Shown: positions 34,484 through 48,929 of the stretch, piece after piece | How the letters are laid out: each line of letters starts with the position of its first letter | Position numbering within the stretch: position 1 is the stretch's first letter | Assembly (NCBI GenBank): GCA_920105625.2 | Contig: OV050032.1 | Span: 203,258,258 to 203,322,257, forward strand | Source of the DNA: Clusia tigrina | Lineage: Eukaryota > Arthropoda > Insecta > Diptera > Clusiidae | DNA: 64,000 bases | Reading direction: 5' to 3' | Translations under genes and position numbers: made by a program | Notes under the pieces: generated by a model | Seen by the model: only the letters and a program-made list of their open reading frames with translations | Databases searched by the model: none | Told to the model about the DNA's origin: nothing

Positions 34484-36894
34484 ATTATTCGGAAATGCAT
34501 AAAAAGAGAATTCTGTGGAACAACTCAATAGCCAACCATGAGTTGGGAGGGTCTGCAATCCAACAGCTCCACATTTGGCAGGAATTTTATCTATTGCGAT
34601 TATTTGTGTATAAAAAGAGGCTATGGTCAAGTGCAATACTATTTATTCCCCTTTACTTAAAGCGCGTGTTTGCTCTGTGTTAAAGGTGTGGCCGCCACCT
34701 TGCCATGTCATGCCATGCAACTTAACAAAATATTAACAAAAAGCAACAGCTTACAAATACTTCCAGAGTGGTTAATGTAGGCAATTTACCCACCCCTCTC
34801 CTCCACAAGCACACATAGACAGATGATTATCAGCGTTCCAGCCAGCCACCCCCTTTTCCCGTCTTTGGTGTGCATTTACTGCGTACTCAAATACTATAAG
34901 GACATGTACCAGCAGCCACGTATTCAGTGTTGACGGAACTTCATGCAAAGCAATGCGGAGAACACTCACTCAGCATTGATGGAACAGCAGGAGAACCAAT
35001 GCAACAAACCCTTTTATGCAGTTCACGTACCACCCTCTCCCCCAACTACAATTTGCAACGGCGCAATAAACAATTCCAATTGCACTGCCGCCCTACTCAT
35101 ACATACCAACACAAAAGGGAAGGGATAAATATCCTTGCATTCATCTGTTGCAATAGCACGAAAAAAAACCCACGGAAAACCCTCTCAGCAGATACAGAAT
35201 TTCTGGAATCCTTCCAATAGCGCATAGCAGTCAATAATTAATTTGGTTCCAGGCGTTTATGTACCTGATTTGGCTCTCACCGCCGAAGTCCTTGATGGGT
35301 GCGTCGTCCGTAGATCAGTGCGCCACAAACGGTGTTGTTACTTTGGTTGTGCGGCAAAAGTTTTTTTATACTCCAAAATAATTGGATGCAGCGGACAGTG
35401 ACCATCGCTTCCACCTGTGATTTGTTGAACCTCAGAAATTCTGGGTTATGCTTCTGTGATTTCACTCAGTCAGTTATTTTTTGGCGCTTACTTAGTTGGA
35501 TTTTCTGTTGAAATGTACATATATTAAAAAAAGTGATTCACGCCTGCGGCCACAATTCATATCTCCTCCCATGGCGCCAATTGTGTTGGAAATGGTCAAA
35601 ACCAAAATAGCACCGGCTTTAATTCGATTCCACTCGGTAGTAACCCGGTTCAGTAACGAATCAGTAAAGTTCTCGTTGTCGTTATCCAACGAAAATTGTG
35701 GTTTGCATTCATTCGCGGCAGAATTCGTTGGTGAAACCATCGAGTGAATCTTTTGAGTATGTGCAACGAGTCAAACACGAGTTACACGAGTGTGTATACG
35801 AATATACGAGTATGCATTCATATAAACGAGTAACATACATAATACAGATGTACGAGTGTGTATGCTGATGTACGAGCACGTGCTATGACACAAATTAAAG
35901 CTTTTTCACACAGATTGATTCAAGGAAAAGTGTTGTTTTTTAAACTTTGCTGCATTTATTTATACTTCAGGTTTCAGAACTAGCTTAAAGAATATATACA
36001 AAAGTCAGAATAATTCTATATTAACAAAAGTGAATGTTAACGTTTTTTTGAGTGCAGAATTGAGCAGAGATTATTTCATCTTTGCTATTGAGTGGGTTCT
36101 CAAGTTAACGAATAGAGCAAAATTAAACAACGAGTACAATCCCAATGGGTGCATTCTTGCAGCCTATCGGATGAGTGAAACAGCGCATTTTGTTTTAGAA
36201 TGAGCCGCTACAGAAATTTGTTACTTTAAACGTACAGATATGTTCTACAAATAGCTGTGCTAAGTGTTGAGTACGGTAGCGAAGAAAATTTCCGCTCAGT
36301 CAGCTGGTTGCAAAAAATTCGGAGAATTCTGGTCGGTTGGTTATCCGATGGGCTACAAGAACGCAGCGTAATGAGTCGGAATATTCGCTACTTAACGACC
36401 CAAATAATTTTATTTTTGATTTATATTAAGTTAACTTATAATTACAAATTATAAATACGAATTGTGAGCTAAATAATGGGGGTGGGAAGCACTAGCAGCT
36501 ATGGCCTTAGGTTCCAAATTGTTTAGTAATGACACCTAACGGAAACTAACAATGTTATCACAAAAATTCCCACTATGAATTTTAATGACTCCCCAGATTA
36601 GATCCCGCCCAATTAGCGTAATGTATCAACAGGATCCACTCTTCCAAGTGACAGCATGTAGATATAAGAAGGTATGACTCAAATTGATGGTATATTTGTA
36701 TCTTCATATACATATATATCAGTCGAGTCAGTATCTGGATATACATTCATATCAGCTGCGTCACATTACTTACTCAGTGCCATCTGGCGATGCGCCCATG
36801 TACTCCATGCGTTCTGTACTATTCATATCGTGTAATTTGTATAAGAAAGATTTTCTTTCCTTGTTTCCTACCTCTGCACAGTTTACAGTGACGT

Positions 36895-37068
<174 letters not shown>

Positions 37069-37214
37069 GAATATGAAAGATTCTTATACTATAAATGTAT
37101 AAATGAGTATACATATATATATGTATATAAATACAGATAATCTATTTACTCTAAATATATTTACAATGGCATCAGACTCCTGTACTTGTGTTTAGCTGCA
37201 ATTATTCGAAATTA

Positions 37215-37598
37215 AAGGTGTACATCAGGAATAAACAGGATTAATCAGTATAAATAGACCCACTTGCATTCCTACTGGCATTCCCACATTTCTCGCTGTG
37301 TATAGAGAATGTTTAAAAAGTAACGAGTAAACCATTTTTTCCTGCTCCAAGATTTCAAACAATTTTTCCTTTGGTATTGCTAAAATTTTTCACTCAAATC
37401 GTTGACAGACACGAAGGAGTCTGCAGTACCGTGATCACCGTCAAACTGGTTCACCATTACTATAAATAATGATCTTATATTGTCCTACAAACCCATTCTG
37501 TGAGACAATTTACTTCACAGATAAAACAAAAATTCAAGGGAAATAAAGGTATAAATCAGGAATAAACAGGATTAATCAGTATAAATAGACCTACTTGC
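37215..37598. repeat. Direct repeat pair, about 52 bp, 330 bp apart
   Basis: The phrase atcaggaataaacaggatta followed by atcagtataaatagacc(c/t)acttgc occurs at about 37224 and 37553, nearly identical. Confidence 0.85.
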
Positions 37599-38385
37599 TT
37601 CAGTTATTCAGGAAATCGCTTGAAGATATTTAACTCCTCTTTAAATCGCTTGAAGATTATGTTTAGTAAGTCATAAAATTGCTTGAAGATACGACTGTTA
37701 AAAACTTAATTTGAAACCAGTTTTGATGGAGCAAACTTGTCTTGCACATATCCTCATTCAATTTCTGGTTCAAAATGCCTGTATTTAAATACATCAAATT
37801 TTGATTTGCCATTTCAGTATTTTAAATTAATTGAAAATTTAAGTATAATGTCCACAGGTGTAGATAAAATAAATAATTTTTTATTGTTTTTGCTCTTATT
37901 TGCATTTTGTTACTTTAGCAGCAAGTTTTGAAATACCGGTACTCATACATGAGCAAAATAACATACAAAAATTCACTTGGGAACCACTGCCAATGGGCAA
38001 TGTGTGATGAGGGTGTTAAAATGACAAGGCACTGCCATAGCAACATATTTCACAGATATAACGGAATTGCCGGCACATGGTAACACTCCAACATATGCTT
38101 GCTCAGTGAGTGAGAGTGCGTGCCTGCCTGACCTTAGCTCTCTCGCTCTCCTTCTTGTTCATTTCACGTTTGGATGCAGACAGACAACGTGTATAGGGAA
38201 AATCACAAATTTTTCCTTTCTTCAAAAAGTGTGATAAAATTACTTTAAAAGTAATTTGACGGCTTTCAAATTAATTGCGAGTGAATCTGAAAGGCATAAA
38301 GTCGGAAGTGATTTTGTCGAATATTCACGAAATCAGTTGAATTGATTGAAGCTATAATTTGAAGAAACACGGTTGGTCCACCAAA

Positions 38386-41300
38386 ATGAGTCAATTTGCG
38401 GATATTTTGCGACGTGAATTTCCAGCTATGGACAACGAGCTGAAGGAGTATGTTGAAGGTAAAAGAGTGTTGGGTGTTTGTGGTGCTCCTGTTGTTGTTG
38501 TTGTTTTGCGCCTGACATAAATTTAACCACTATCCACCCACCCCCACAGGTGTGCTATGCGGCAGTTTGGACGACTTTGAATCTTGTGACGACATTTTCG
38601 ATGCTGTGGGTGACATACTACAGAGCATTAGTGTCGAAAAAACGGAGGATAACATAAGGTAAAACCCCATCAATCTGCACTATTTCGTCCACTTAAACCT
38701 TTTCTGCTTTGCTCCGTACAGAGAGCTCTGCGATCAGTTTTACAGCATCATAAAAATGAATTCGAAGAATCAGGAGCGCAAGGTCTTAAATGCACCCGTA
38801 AACATTGCCGAAATGGCCAAGCACATGGAGGATATCGACAAGGATATATCAAGCATTTGGGTGGTCAATAAGGATAATATAAATGTATAAATAACGCTGA
38901 ATTTATTTCCTTTTAGAGTCAATGTTAACTGTTTTTTTTTGGGTAAATTCACAGAAAGTTGATTCGAAGAAGCTTGAGAAAGCCGAAGCAAAACTGCAGC
39001 AGAAGCAAGAGAAGCGCCAGGAGACATCTGGCAAAGCTCCCGTTGTTCCGGTCAAGCTACAAACAGCGACAGCCTCGCAAGTCTCGAACAAAAAGAACAT
39101 CAAAATGGAGCAGAAAGGCGCCAATCGCTCGATGGACATTAAGATTGAAAATTTCGATTTGGCCTTTGGCGATAAGTAAGTATCTCATTTGCCAATATTG
39201 TGTATAAATTCTAACAGCAGCCTCTCTTAGAGTGCTCTTGCAAAACGCTAACTTGTTGCTCTCCTTCGGACGCCGCTATGGTCTGGTCGGCCGCAATGGC
39301 CTGGGCAAAACAACACTACTACGCATGATATCCGAACGGCAATTGCAGATTCCGTTGCACGTGTCTGTGCTGCACGTCGAACAGGAGGTCGTTGGTGACG
39401 ATACGAACGCTGTGGACAGCGTACTCGAGTGTGATACTGAACGGACGCGTTTGCTGACGCGCGAAAAGGAAATCCTGGCGGCCCTCAACAGTGGCATGCA
39501 GGATGCTACCCTCAGCGCCGAACTGACCGAAACTTACACCCAGTTGCAGAACATCGAGGCGGACAAGGCGATTGCTCGTGCCTCGGTGATTTTGAAGGGT
39601 CTCGGCTTTGATGCCGACATGCAGATGCGTCCCACAAAATCCTTCTCCGGCGGTTGGCGTATGCGTTTGGCATTGGCGCGTGCCCTCTTCTCGAAGCCCG
39701 ACTTGTTGCTGCTCGATGAACCCACTAACATGTTGGACATCAAGGCGATCATCTGGCTGGAGACCTATCTACAGACCTGGCCAACCACACTGCTGGTGGT
39801 GTCTCACGACCGCAACTTCTTAGACACGGTCCCAACAGATATATTACATTTACATTCCCAGATTTTGGAGGCCTACAAGTGAGTGCGCAAGCTAATTAAT
39901 CAACGAAATACAAAACATCGCCTTCGAGATCGTGTTCGAGGATTGAATTTGTTTATTGAAGTTGTGCGTAGCCCGGAACTATGGCATTTTCGCTGTCCAA
40001 GGACAACACATTTCAATGGCGAACGTTGCAAGGAGGCGGTGTTTTGTTATATTTGTATTTTTCTAGTGTGACTTTATATATAAAAGTCGCTGGTTTATTG
40101 CAAGAACGTTGCTCTCCGATTTTTCCCTTGGATTGAACTGTGTGTAAACATTGAATTCAGGGAAACAACCCCACCGAGAGCTGAAATCGGAGTTAAGCCG
40201 TGTCTGGCAATGAACAAGCGTCTATATTAGCTTTCTGTATATTTATATGTAACGTTGATCTTTTCCAGAGGAAACTATGAGCAATTCGATAAGACTAAAA
40301 CTGAGAAGCTCAAGGCACAACGTCGCGAATATGAGGCACAAATGGCACATCGCTCTCATGTCCAGGAATTCATTGATCGCTTCCGTTATAACGCAAATCG
40401 CGCCTCTTCTGTGCAGTCCAAAATTAAAATGTTGGAAAAATTGTGAGTTTCGCTTTCTTACCGCCCTTTTTATTCATTAATTTTACAATACAACAACCCC
40501 GCATCGAACTAGCCAGAACCCTCACAACCCCCTTCCACCAACAGAAAAAACTCGGGTGGGATGGTGTCCAACCTTGCGGCAGATTTTTTCCTATGTTCAC
40601 AAGTGATTTTTGTTTTTTTTGGTGTGTGAGGAGAAGGGGAGAAATCTCGCGCGCACGTTTATTGATTTTATGGACTGATTGTCTAAAAATAAATTAGCTT
40701 GGGTCGGAAGTAACTCATAGGATTGAATTTCACCACCGCCCGTAAGAATTGCTGAGGTGCTGCTGATAACACCACAAGCCAACACAAAGTTATGCACGGC
40801 CCGCTCGGGTTCACATGTCCAACGGCAGCAGCCTGACACAACGTGGATGGATAACAAACAAAAAAAGCAATTCCTGATAACGAGACGCGTTTGAAGTGGT
40901 TGGCACTCAAGGTTGAATCGTTGGCAAAATTATACTTTAGGGCAGGTGTGTGAATGTGTGTAGCTGAAAGGGATTTATATTTAAAGCCATCGACACTGGA
41001 CGCTTCGGAGCGTTCTGTTACAAAGCCGGCACAAAGCAGAAAGAATCATACGAGGAGCATGTTTATTATTATCATTGAATTATATTACCTAGGGTTGGGG
41101 GAATGAGTCCTAACAACTGAGGCCTTCGACACGCAGAGAAACAGGTTTAGAAAGAAGCATTTTTGAGGCCATAACCGGGGTCAGGAGTCGAAACAGCGCT
41201 TCACGATTGTGAGACTAGCTGGAACACTAGAACACAGAGGCCGGCATGGTGAGCAGCATTAGCACATTAGCGTCAATATTGGCCCACATTTTGTGTAAAC

Positions 41301-44300
41301 TTAAAAGTCTTCTGTGGTATCGCTGGGGACCAATCGGTCTATGCGTGGCTTTATGCCAGCCAGATTATCCTAATCTAACCTAAAAGTCTTCTAATTTCCA
41401 TTTGCTCAACAGCATTGCAAGAATCTGGGAGGGAAAACAGATGCTAAGGTCAAAGAACAGATGCTGGGCTATCCTTCTGAGCATTTATAGAGAATTGCTA
41501 CAAGAGAATAGGAAGATTAACTGTAATACCCCAAGGGACAACGGGGCAGACTCCAATTGGCCTCATTCGTTTCGCTATGGATGTGAGTTGTGCTCTGCAT
41601 AATTTTGGAAAGTGACTCAATAGGGACGACGAGAAATCAAGGTGGAAATTGTTAGTCTCCGTGATCGCATGCTAGTCTGGCATTAGTGGGGCGGCTGCCT
41701 CCATAACCGCTGGAACCTGACTCAGTAGGGACGAGAAATTTACGTGAACATTTTTGGTCTCCTGGGTCGGGTGGTAAACATGCCAGTCTCGCAGTAGTGG
41801 GTTGGAATATGCCCAGGGCATGGTCCGAAATGCTTCATTCCAATTGAGTTAACTTTACTCTATGTTTGAACTCTCATTTGAGAGACTTTCATTGAGTTCA
41901 TTTGGATTTTCAGTTGAGTGAGATTCGTTGAGCTCAGTACGAAAGAGTGTGAAAAGCTTCGCTAATCCCATCTATCTAACCTTTGATCTATTTGGTGCAC
42001 CTGGAATTATTCTAAATGGACTGAGCATAGTCTTGCTTGATCCTAGCCAGAGTGTGCCAAGTCGACATATTGCTGCAGTCTCCCTCGCTTTACTTGAACA
42101 ATTTTAAGGTTATGTTTTTCAAAAATATTCTTGGATATTTTTTCAGACCCGAATTGAAACCCATCGAGAAGGATGTTGAAGTCAAATTGAAATTCCCCGA
42201 TGTCGAGCCATTGAACCCACCGGTGTTAGCTCTCTCCGACATTGAGTTCCGTTACAACCCAACCGATCCGTTGCCCATATTCAAGGGTGTGAATCTTTCG
42301 GCTACCTCGGATTCCAGAATTTGTATTGTAAGATGATCTCACAGAGTTGCCACAGTATCGCAATCGCTGAAAGTATGTCCTAATATATATGTAATTATTA
42401 AAATAGGTCGGTGAAAATGGAGCTGGTAAATCGACACTGCTTAAAATTATTGTCGGTCAATTGACCACCATTTATGGCAACATTATCCTCCATCGCAGCC
42501 TCCGCGTGGGTTACTTTGCCCAGCATCACGTCGATCACTTGAATATGAATGTGACATGCGTGGGTGTGCTGGCCGAACTCTTTCCGGGACGACCAGACGA
42601 GGAGTATCGCCGTCAATTGGGCAGTTTTGGTATATCGGGTTCGTTGGCATTGCAGAGTATTGCCAGTTTGTCCGGAGGGCAGAAGTCACGCGTGGCCTTG
42701 GCCAAAATGTGCATGGGTAAGTCAGACATTAAACTTGTACTTCTATTTTGTCAGTTTTTATCGAGCTATGCTTAAGAGGCGTGCCCTTGCTGCACTCTCC
42801 ATGCAAAATTAGCCTTGTTTCTATGGGGGAGAAATGTTCTGAGACGGTTTCGAACAGGAGGGTCTTTTAAGCGAAATCCTTAGATAATAAAGAATGTGCT
42901 CTGGATCATACAACCGGAGTGCCAAAGCTCCCAATATAGATAGGCCACCCAACTTTATGTTGTCGAAGGGAGGCGTTTAATAATCGAACAATAAGCGCCT
43001 CCCTGAAACATACTAACCTTTTTAGGAATGAAACTGGCAGTAAACAAAGTGGGAGGATTCAAAGAGCAATAGTAAATGCCATGCAAAACAGACGAAGGAA
43101 GAAACTACTCATTCCAGCGAAAGGTCCACCATAAAAGTCCTGAAAGCTGCTTAAGAATGATTTCCTATCCTCACGCCTATCTTACAGAGCTCTGTGGTCT
43201 TAGGTAGCATCTAAAATCAGGTTTCATCTGCACTGATGTCTACCACCCGACTTGTCGGGAATGCAAAGGGAAACACCAGTTCACATCATATGTGAATGTC
43301 GTGGGGGGTCAGTAGCCTGAGATGCATCCATTAAGGAGGTTCGGTAGTACCTTCAAATAAAACAAACCAAAAAAAATGCTAAATCAGCGTTGGGAGGTGA
43401 GGACAATAGAATCTTACGGCCTTTAGCTATATCACAGATAGTTCGACAGGTCCGTCTTCAATTCCAAGGTGAGTGTGTTTCTATCTACCAAGCAATCTCT
43501 TTGTTCCAAGACACTTTAAAATGGTGATACCCGAAGTATTTTCCTCTATTGCAAAGAAAGAGGCAGTTTCGCCATGGAACTCTTAAATCGGACCAGCCAA
43601 GTTCATCAGTTTTCCTTATTATGGTGCAAGATTTACACAGAGAATCATTCTTTGGATCCGTGAATGAGGATTCCAATCGATTAGAGAGAATGAAGAACCA
43701 ATTTTCATGGTTGGATCATCCACGAATTTAACTGTTTTAGTTCGCTTTAGTAAATGAAGAACCATATTCTTTCAGAGAGAGGCAGAGATATTGATCCAGA
43801 GATATTGATTGAGAGGTAGAGAGAGACTGACAGATTAGATTGAGAGATTGTGGTATTGTTAGATATAATGATGAACGTTGGAGTGATAGAAAGAGAGATG
43901 GAGAGAGGAATTGATTGACAGAAATTGATTTAGTGAAATATTCATTAAAAGAGAGATTGCGAAATTAGATTGAGAGTTTGCGAGATTAGATTGAGAGTTT
44001 GCGAGATAAGATTTAGAGAGAGAGATGAGATTACATGGGGAGAGAGATTGAGAGATGAGATTACATGGAGAGAGAGATTTTGAGAGATTGCGAGATAGAC
44101 TGATAGAGGGAAAGAAGGAGAGAGAGAAAACTGAGAACCCTACATTCGGCCAATAAAAACAATACATTTTAATTAGGTGCATGTATGTAAAAAATTGTTT
44201 AACAGACGACTATGGGTGTTTATCGATAGTCTATTGTGAATGTTGGTGTACAAAATACCAATATTAAAGGTCACAATAGCCAAACGATAACAGCTAAACG

Positions 44301-45222
44301 GGAACTCCAATGAAACGATGAACGTGAGTGAGTGAGCGACAGTCACTGAGTGATTCGAGTGAGTGAATGACTGAGTACGTGCGTGATTGACCAGTTTTTC
44401 TCCATTTATTATGCTTGAAATTCTGCTTTTTCTCAATTGCTTTATTGTAGTTCCAGCTTTAATTGTGTGTGCAGATTTTCTCAAATAATTTAAGAAGGGA
44501 GTCCTTATAAGGATATATTATATAATATATATATATTTATATATGTGTGTGTTCCCATATTTAGCGGAGCCAAACTTTTTGGTGCTTGATGAACCTACTA
44601 ATCACTTGGATATTGAAACTATTGATGCACTTGGCAAAGCCATTAATACATTTAAGGTATAAAACTTTTCTTTGGAGACATGGCAGATGAAACTAGTCTT
44701 CTTCCCTGTTCAAACTACACAAATCCAATGCCGGAAAATATGATGAGAACATCGTGATTCTGAGCCAATTACAGCCAAGTGGAGTCAGTAAATGTCCTGA
44801 CCTACAAGACTTAAAGGATCAGCTTGATTCTAGCAATGTACTTGCGAAGAATTTACTATATAAATCCTTGTGCTGTACTCTCTTCAGAATGAATTTATAT
44901 ACATTTATTTTGGATATATTGATATATTTATTTTGGTATCAGCTGAGTCACTGATAGTAGCCAGCGCCATCTTTGTCCTGTTCATTTGATTTGTGTAACA
45001 TAGAAGAAGAGGTTCATCTCCACTACCACGCATCGAAACAAATATTTTAAACTTGTCCTCATTTCTCAGGGAGGAGTAATTTTGGTTTCTCACGATGAGC
45101 GCCTCATCAATGTCATCTGCAAGGAACTCTGGGTTTGCGGCAATCGTACGGTGCGCGCCATTGAAGGCGGCCTCGACGAATACAAACGTGAAGTCTACAA
45201 GGAAATCGAAGCTAATAGTTAA
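38386..45222 (+). CDS. ABCF3: ABCF3-type ATP-binding cassette protein (ABC-F), ten coding exons, 707 aa
   Basis: Exons: 38386-38458, 38550-38658, 38722-38884, 38955-39175, 39231-39878, 40269-40442, 42147-42327, 42407-42716, 44565-44656, 45070-45222. All are GT-AG with compatible phases, 2,124 nt in total, and 707 aa equals the usual ABCF3 length (about 709 in human). The ATG sits in a fly Kozak context (ccaaaATG). The N-terminal 110 residues are the PWI-like helical region. Cassette 1 has Walker A GRNGLGKT (about 209), signature [12 protein letters not shown] (about 325), Walker [13 protein letters not shown] (about 347) and VSHDR. Cassette 2 has GENGAGKS (525), [12 protein letters not shown] (611), [11 protein letters not shown] (about 632) and VSHDE (663). 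There are no membrane segments, so it is a soluble twin-ATPase linked to translation or innate responses in other animals. Drosophila CG9330 is the expected orthologue. Confidence 0.95.
40443..42146 (+). other. ABCF3: ABCF3 intron 6 (1.7 kb)
   Basis: Bounded by TT|GTGAGT and attttttcag|A. It contains an approximately 115-bp imperfect tandem duplication near 41610-41800 (gactca(a/g)tagggacga, then ctagtct/ccagtct and cattagtgg/cagtagtgg). No nested gene is recognised. Confidence 0.75.
42717..44564 (+). other. ABCF3: ABCF3 intron 8 (1.8 kb) with a GA-rich tract
   Basis: Bounded by G|GTAAGT and catatttag|CG. Between about 43780 and 44130 lies a purine-rich degenerate repeat built on gagagattg(c/a)gagat and attgagagtttgcgagatta. 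Short ORFs in it are meaningless. GAGAG pentamers are potential GAGA-factor sites, which is speculation. Confidence 0.75.
43780..44130. repeat. GAGA-rich degenerate tandem repeat
   Basis: Runs of gagagagat alternate with ttgcgagat(t/a)agattgagag. A 22-bp unit (gattgagagtttgcgagatt) is repeated near 43960-44015, and a roughly 30-bp unit with gagattacatgg is repeated near 44025-44080. Confidence 0.8.
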
Positions 45223-45228
45223 ATCCAT

Positions 45229-45234
45229 AATAAA
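45229..45234 (+). terminator. ABCF3: Candidate ABCF3 polyadenylation signal
   Basis: AATAAA lies seven bases beyond the TAA stop codon. This would give a very short 3' UTR; A-rich sequence follows. Confidence 0.4.
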
Positions 45235-46695
45235 CTCACAGTAAAATTAAACTAAACAACAAACAAAAAACAAAAAATAATAGAAAATAGCGTAAAGTAG
45301 TAAAACAGAATTTACATGTACTCTCCTGCACATCTCTCCAAAACTAAAAAAAGGATGCGCAACTGCGTCCATTTTAGATATATTTTTGAGACAAAAATTA
45401 CAATTTCAACGAATTTCAATTCAATTATAAAAACTGGATAAAAGCAATTTAGTTCCATGCTAGGTTATTTTATTTAATTTCCATTTATGTTTCTGTTCCA
45501 TTTGTGTTTTTTTTTCTTTTTTTGTTTCTATTTATTTAGTAATTTTTTAGTAGAAAAAAACTATTTCAATTTTTCATCAAAACAGTTAAAATTTTATATT
45601 TATTATTCATATATATATATATATAATATACTTATATACATTATATAATAAATATTATTGTAATTAACTCTGTCGAGGTGTGTCGCAAAAATAATCGCAC
45701 ATTTTAAAACCCGAAAGAAAATTGGCGCCTGCACAGAGCAGCAAAAGCGAAACCGTCCCTGAGTGCAGCGCCAAAGCGAATATAAGGCTGCGTACACACC
45801 TGGACACAACACACACGCTGGAACGAAGCATGGTGTATATACTGATGCTACTGAATACAGGGATAATACTAAATACAAAAGGAGGAATGAAGGGTCAGTC
45901 CGTATTTTGTAGATCGCTGGTATATTTTATATATGTATGTATGGGATCAAGAGACACTATTCGCGAAGGTACCAGCCCGCGCGAGTACCTTCCTCCAAAA
46001 CTACTGCCACAGGCCTCATTGATCGATGTAACTTTGATCAACTCATTCAACTGCATAGTAAAATATTGAATTGACTAGAAAATTGCTACACTTCCACCGT
46101 TACTGGCACCTTACCTCTCCTACCCATTTCGCACTACTTGTGCCTTCCCCTTGCGATGAAATTAAGCTGTGCAATTCGCACACCAACGCGTAATTTTACA
46201 CTTTATACGAAAGAGTGCGTCGCTTTTTTTACATTATTTGCCATTTATATGCGAACATGACAAAAATTGGTGAACGTGGCCAAAATCTGAACGCTATTAA
46301 ACAATTTTACTAAGAATCTTGCACACTAGATGAATTAATCAATACAATTTGTTAATTTTGTTGATTTTTTTGTTCTGCATTATAAATAAATTTGTGATAT
46401 TGTGATTCTGTTCAAAATGATGACATTTTCCGCTATATATATAAACGGGAGTGGGGAAAATTGTTACAGATAAAAAAGGGAAATATTCGAAATGCATACT
46501 ACGTACCCTCTGCCTTCCGTGTATGCGTAAAGCAAATGTGATGGATTTTTATTTTATTTTTTTCATTTGATTGTTTCATTCGTAGCAACTATGCAGCCAA
46601 TTTTCTCCGTGTCTAAATTTGAATGTTTTTGGAGCAATTTTAATCTCACCACATTAACCAATCATAAGTAAAAACATTACCAGGGAGCACCAATA

Positions 46696-46817
46696 AGGTG
46701 GCCGCAAGGCTACAACAATAACAATTTGATTAAATTTCATTCTCATATGAATGGTAAATTAGGTAACCAACATAAAAAGCGGTCAGAAAGCAGACTACTT
46801 TTCCCTTGCGACCACTT
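46696..46817. mobile_element. Small inverted-repeat element (MITE-like), 122 bp
   Basis: The left end AGGTGGCCGCAAGG is mirrored at the right end by CCTTGCGACCACTT (12 of 14 paired). AATA flanks both ends (46692-46695 and 46818-46821), a possible 4-bp target duplication. The right end and the inner sequence resemble part of the element at 8531-8879 (tttccc(a/t)tgcgaccac(c/t)taa). Confidence 0.55.
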
Positions 46818-48277
46818 AATATGTGCGTGCTGGATATTACCATGGGTTTCTCTGTGCGAAGCATTGAGTTTCTATTGCATTTCCATCTACTTTGTGTATG
46901 GGGTAAACGATGGTCGACCAATTAAATTTTAACTTTAATATTATTTTTTCCAATATCGACCGCGGATTCTTATAAAACTATTACCTTGAATCACTCAAAT
47001 CCAGTTAACAGCCCAAACCTGCCGCTTAATCTTTGAGTCTCTCATCCCATTCGTTTCCAGGTGTGTATGCAGCTTAAACCAAACCGATTGGCCCCAGTGT
47101 TGCGCGTATTGCTCGAACCATGCGTGGGCACCACTGTTTGCCATACTTACATACATATATATAAACTAATATGACTTGAAAAGTTGTGAAATTTCGTGAT
47201 AATCTCGCTGCCCTTTTTAATATTTTTTCAAAATCAGTTAATTAGTTAAATTAGTTAAAGTTTTCAATGCTGATTTTTCCTCACTTCGCATTCATTTCTA
47301 AGCATTTCTTCTCTTAAAAGCTGACACGACTTTTCGCTTGTTTTTCTTTAAAAGTTCGGTTTTTTTTGTGCTACACCTTCGAATTACAAGCATAAATTCA
47401 GAATAAAAGATTTCAACATATACATAAATACACCACCACATGATGTCTTTTTTCTTGTAATAGTTATTTATTTAATAAAAAAAAAAAACATATCCTAATA
47501 TAACCATAAAGCCCTTTTCAGCGGTTCCAAAATTTAACGTTCATTTTTTGTTATACTTTCTTGATGAGCAGCATAAAATGTAAGAAGAAGAGTACACACC
47601 CTCGTTCTTGAGATCAATTATGTGAGTGCATGGAAATAACGAAAGAAAAGAGAAAAAAATTTCCATTTAAATCTTAAGTGGAGCAAGATTTCATGTTTGG
47701 GATCATAGGAATTCCAATCTATATTAAGCCGTTCAAATTCAAACACCCCATCATTCTGTTCCCATTCCAACATGCCCAACGGGGCTGCTGGAAGCCAATC
47801 TCAACATAAAGCGCACTGACTCAAAACACTCTTTAAAAGGGGCTCACTACATCTACTCCACAAAGCAACAAGAACACCCTGATATGCTCTGACAGCCTCA
47901 GTTCAGTTGTGTAGTGGACTCATAAAAATAACTGCAGTCGGTTTAAGAACGCGTTGGAAGGCATTGGGAGAGGAACAGGAACAGCACATTAGCCTAGAAC
48001 CGTACTCATATTAGCATAAATGGTGATCAAAGACCCGTTTATAAACAGCGCAGCGCGTTTTGTATTTGTTGTCGGAATTGAAGTTTTCTTTTAATTAATT
48101 GACTTTCACTTTCTTTGGGGTGCATGCATTCAAGTAGTAATAAAAGATGAGTGAAAATTAGCAACTTGGGTGAATAGCACACCAGATAAATGCAAAGCGA
48201 GTGCATGGATGACGTTGACAAATCCGAAAGCAAAGCGAAGTCGCCTGAAAGCTGTTCCTGCTGCGGCGTCCATTTTG

Positions 48278-48355
48278 GCGATTGTCTGCTTGTCGGCTTC
48301 GGCAATTGTCTTCACGTCGGCTTTGGCGATTGTGTTCCCGTCGGCTCGGTGTCAA
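48278..48355. repeat. 24-bp repeat, three copies
   Basis: The unit resembles tcggcgattgtcttcacgtc plus ggct. The three successive copies differ at several positions. The unit length keeps all frames open and creates overlapping short ORFs on both strands. Confidence 0.75.
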
Positions 48356-48929
48356 TTTTCATTTCTTGCCTAGCTGCACATCAAACGATGACATCATAGC
48401 CCTATGCACATTTGGAGTACGTGTATTCAAGCAGGTATGCAAGTTTCGCTTCTTAATTTGAATAGATTTGTGTGTTATAAGTTATACACCTTCATGAAGA
48501 AAGTCTTAAGGTCTCACCAAATTGGCGGCTAAATGAACTTTTATATTAACCATGAGATTGTTTTCTGATTACGTCATCCATAACTCGCACAAAATGGTTT
48601 GCAAACAACCAATATTCATACTGGTTCTGTGAGGACCCTTGATATGGTTAGTCAACTGCCTTCAAATTGTTGAAGCTTTCATTCTTTGGTGTCACTTTAA
48701 TATGCTGCGGTAGACAATCACTTAGGACTGTTATTTTTCCCATCGTAATTATTGAGCTCATACGAATTTATTGAGTCACTTTAAACCTGCGTTCTTAATG
48801 AATTTAATAAGAGCCGGTGCTGTGAGTCAGCTACGCGTAGGTAGCTTGATTCTAACTCACAACACGTCAAGGACGACCTCAAAACGTGACTTTCTATTAA
48901 GTATCTTCCGGTCTGAGGATATAATTATA

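Noticed and set aside
39883..40071. Separate ORF in ABCF3 intron 5
   Set aside because: It is bounded by the ABCF3 donor and acceptor, has no recognisable motif, and lies in the short intron between two conserved exons.
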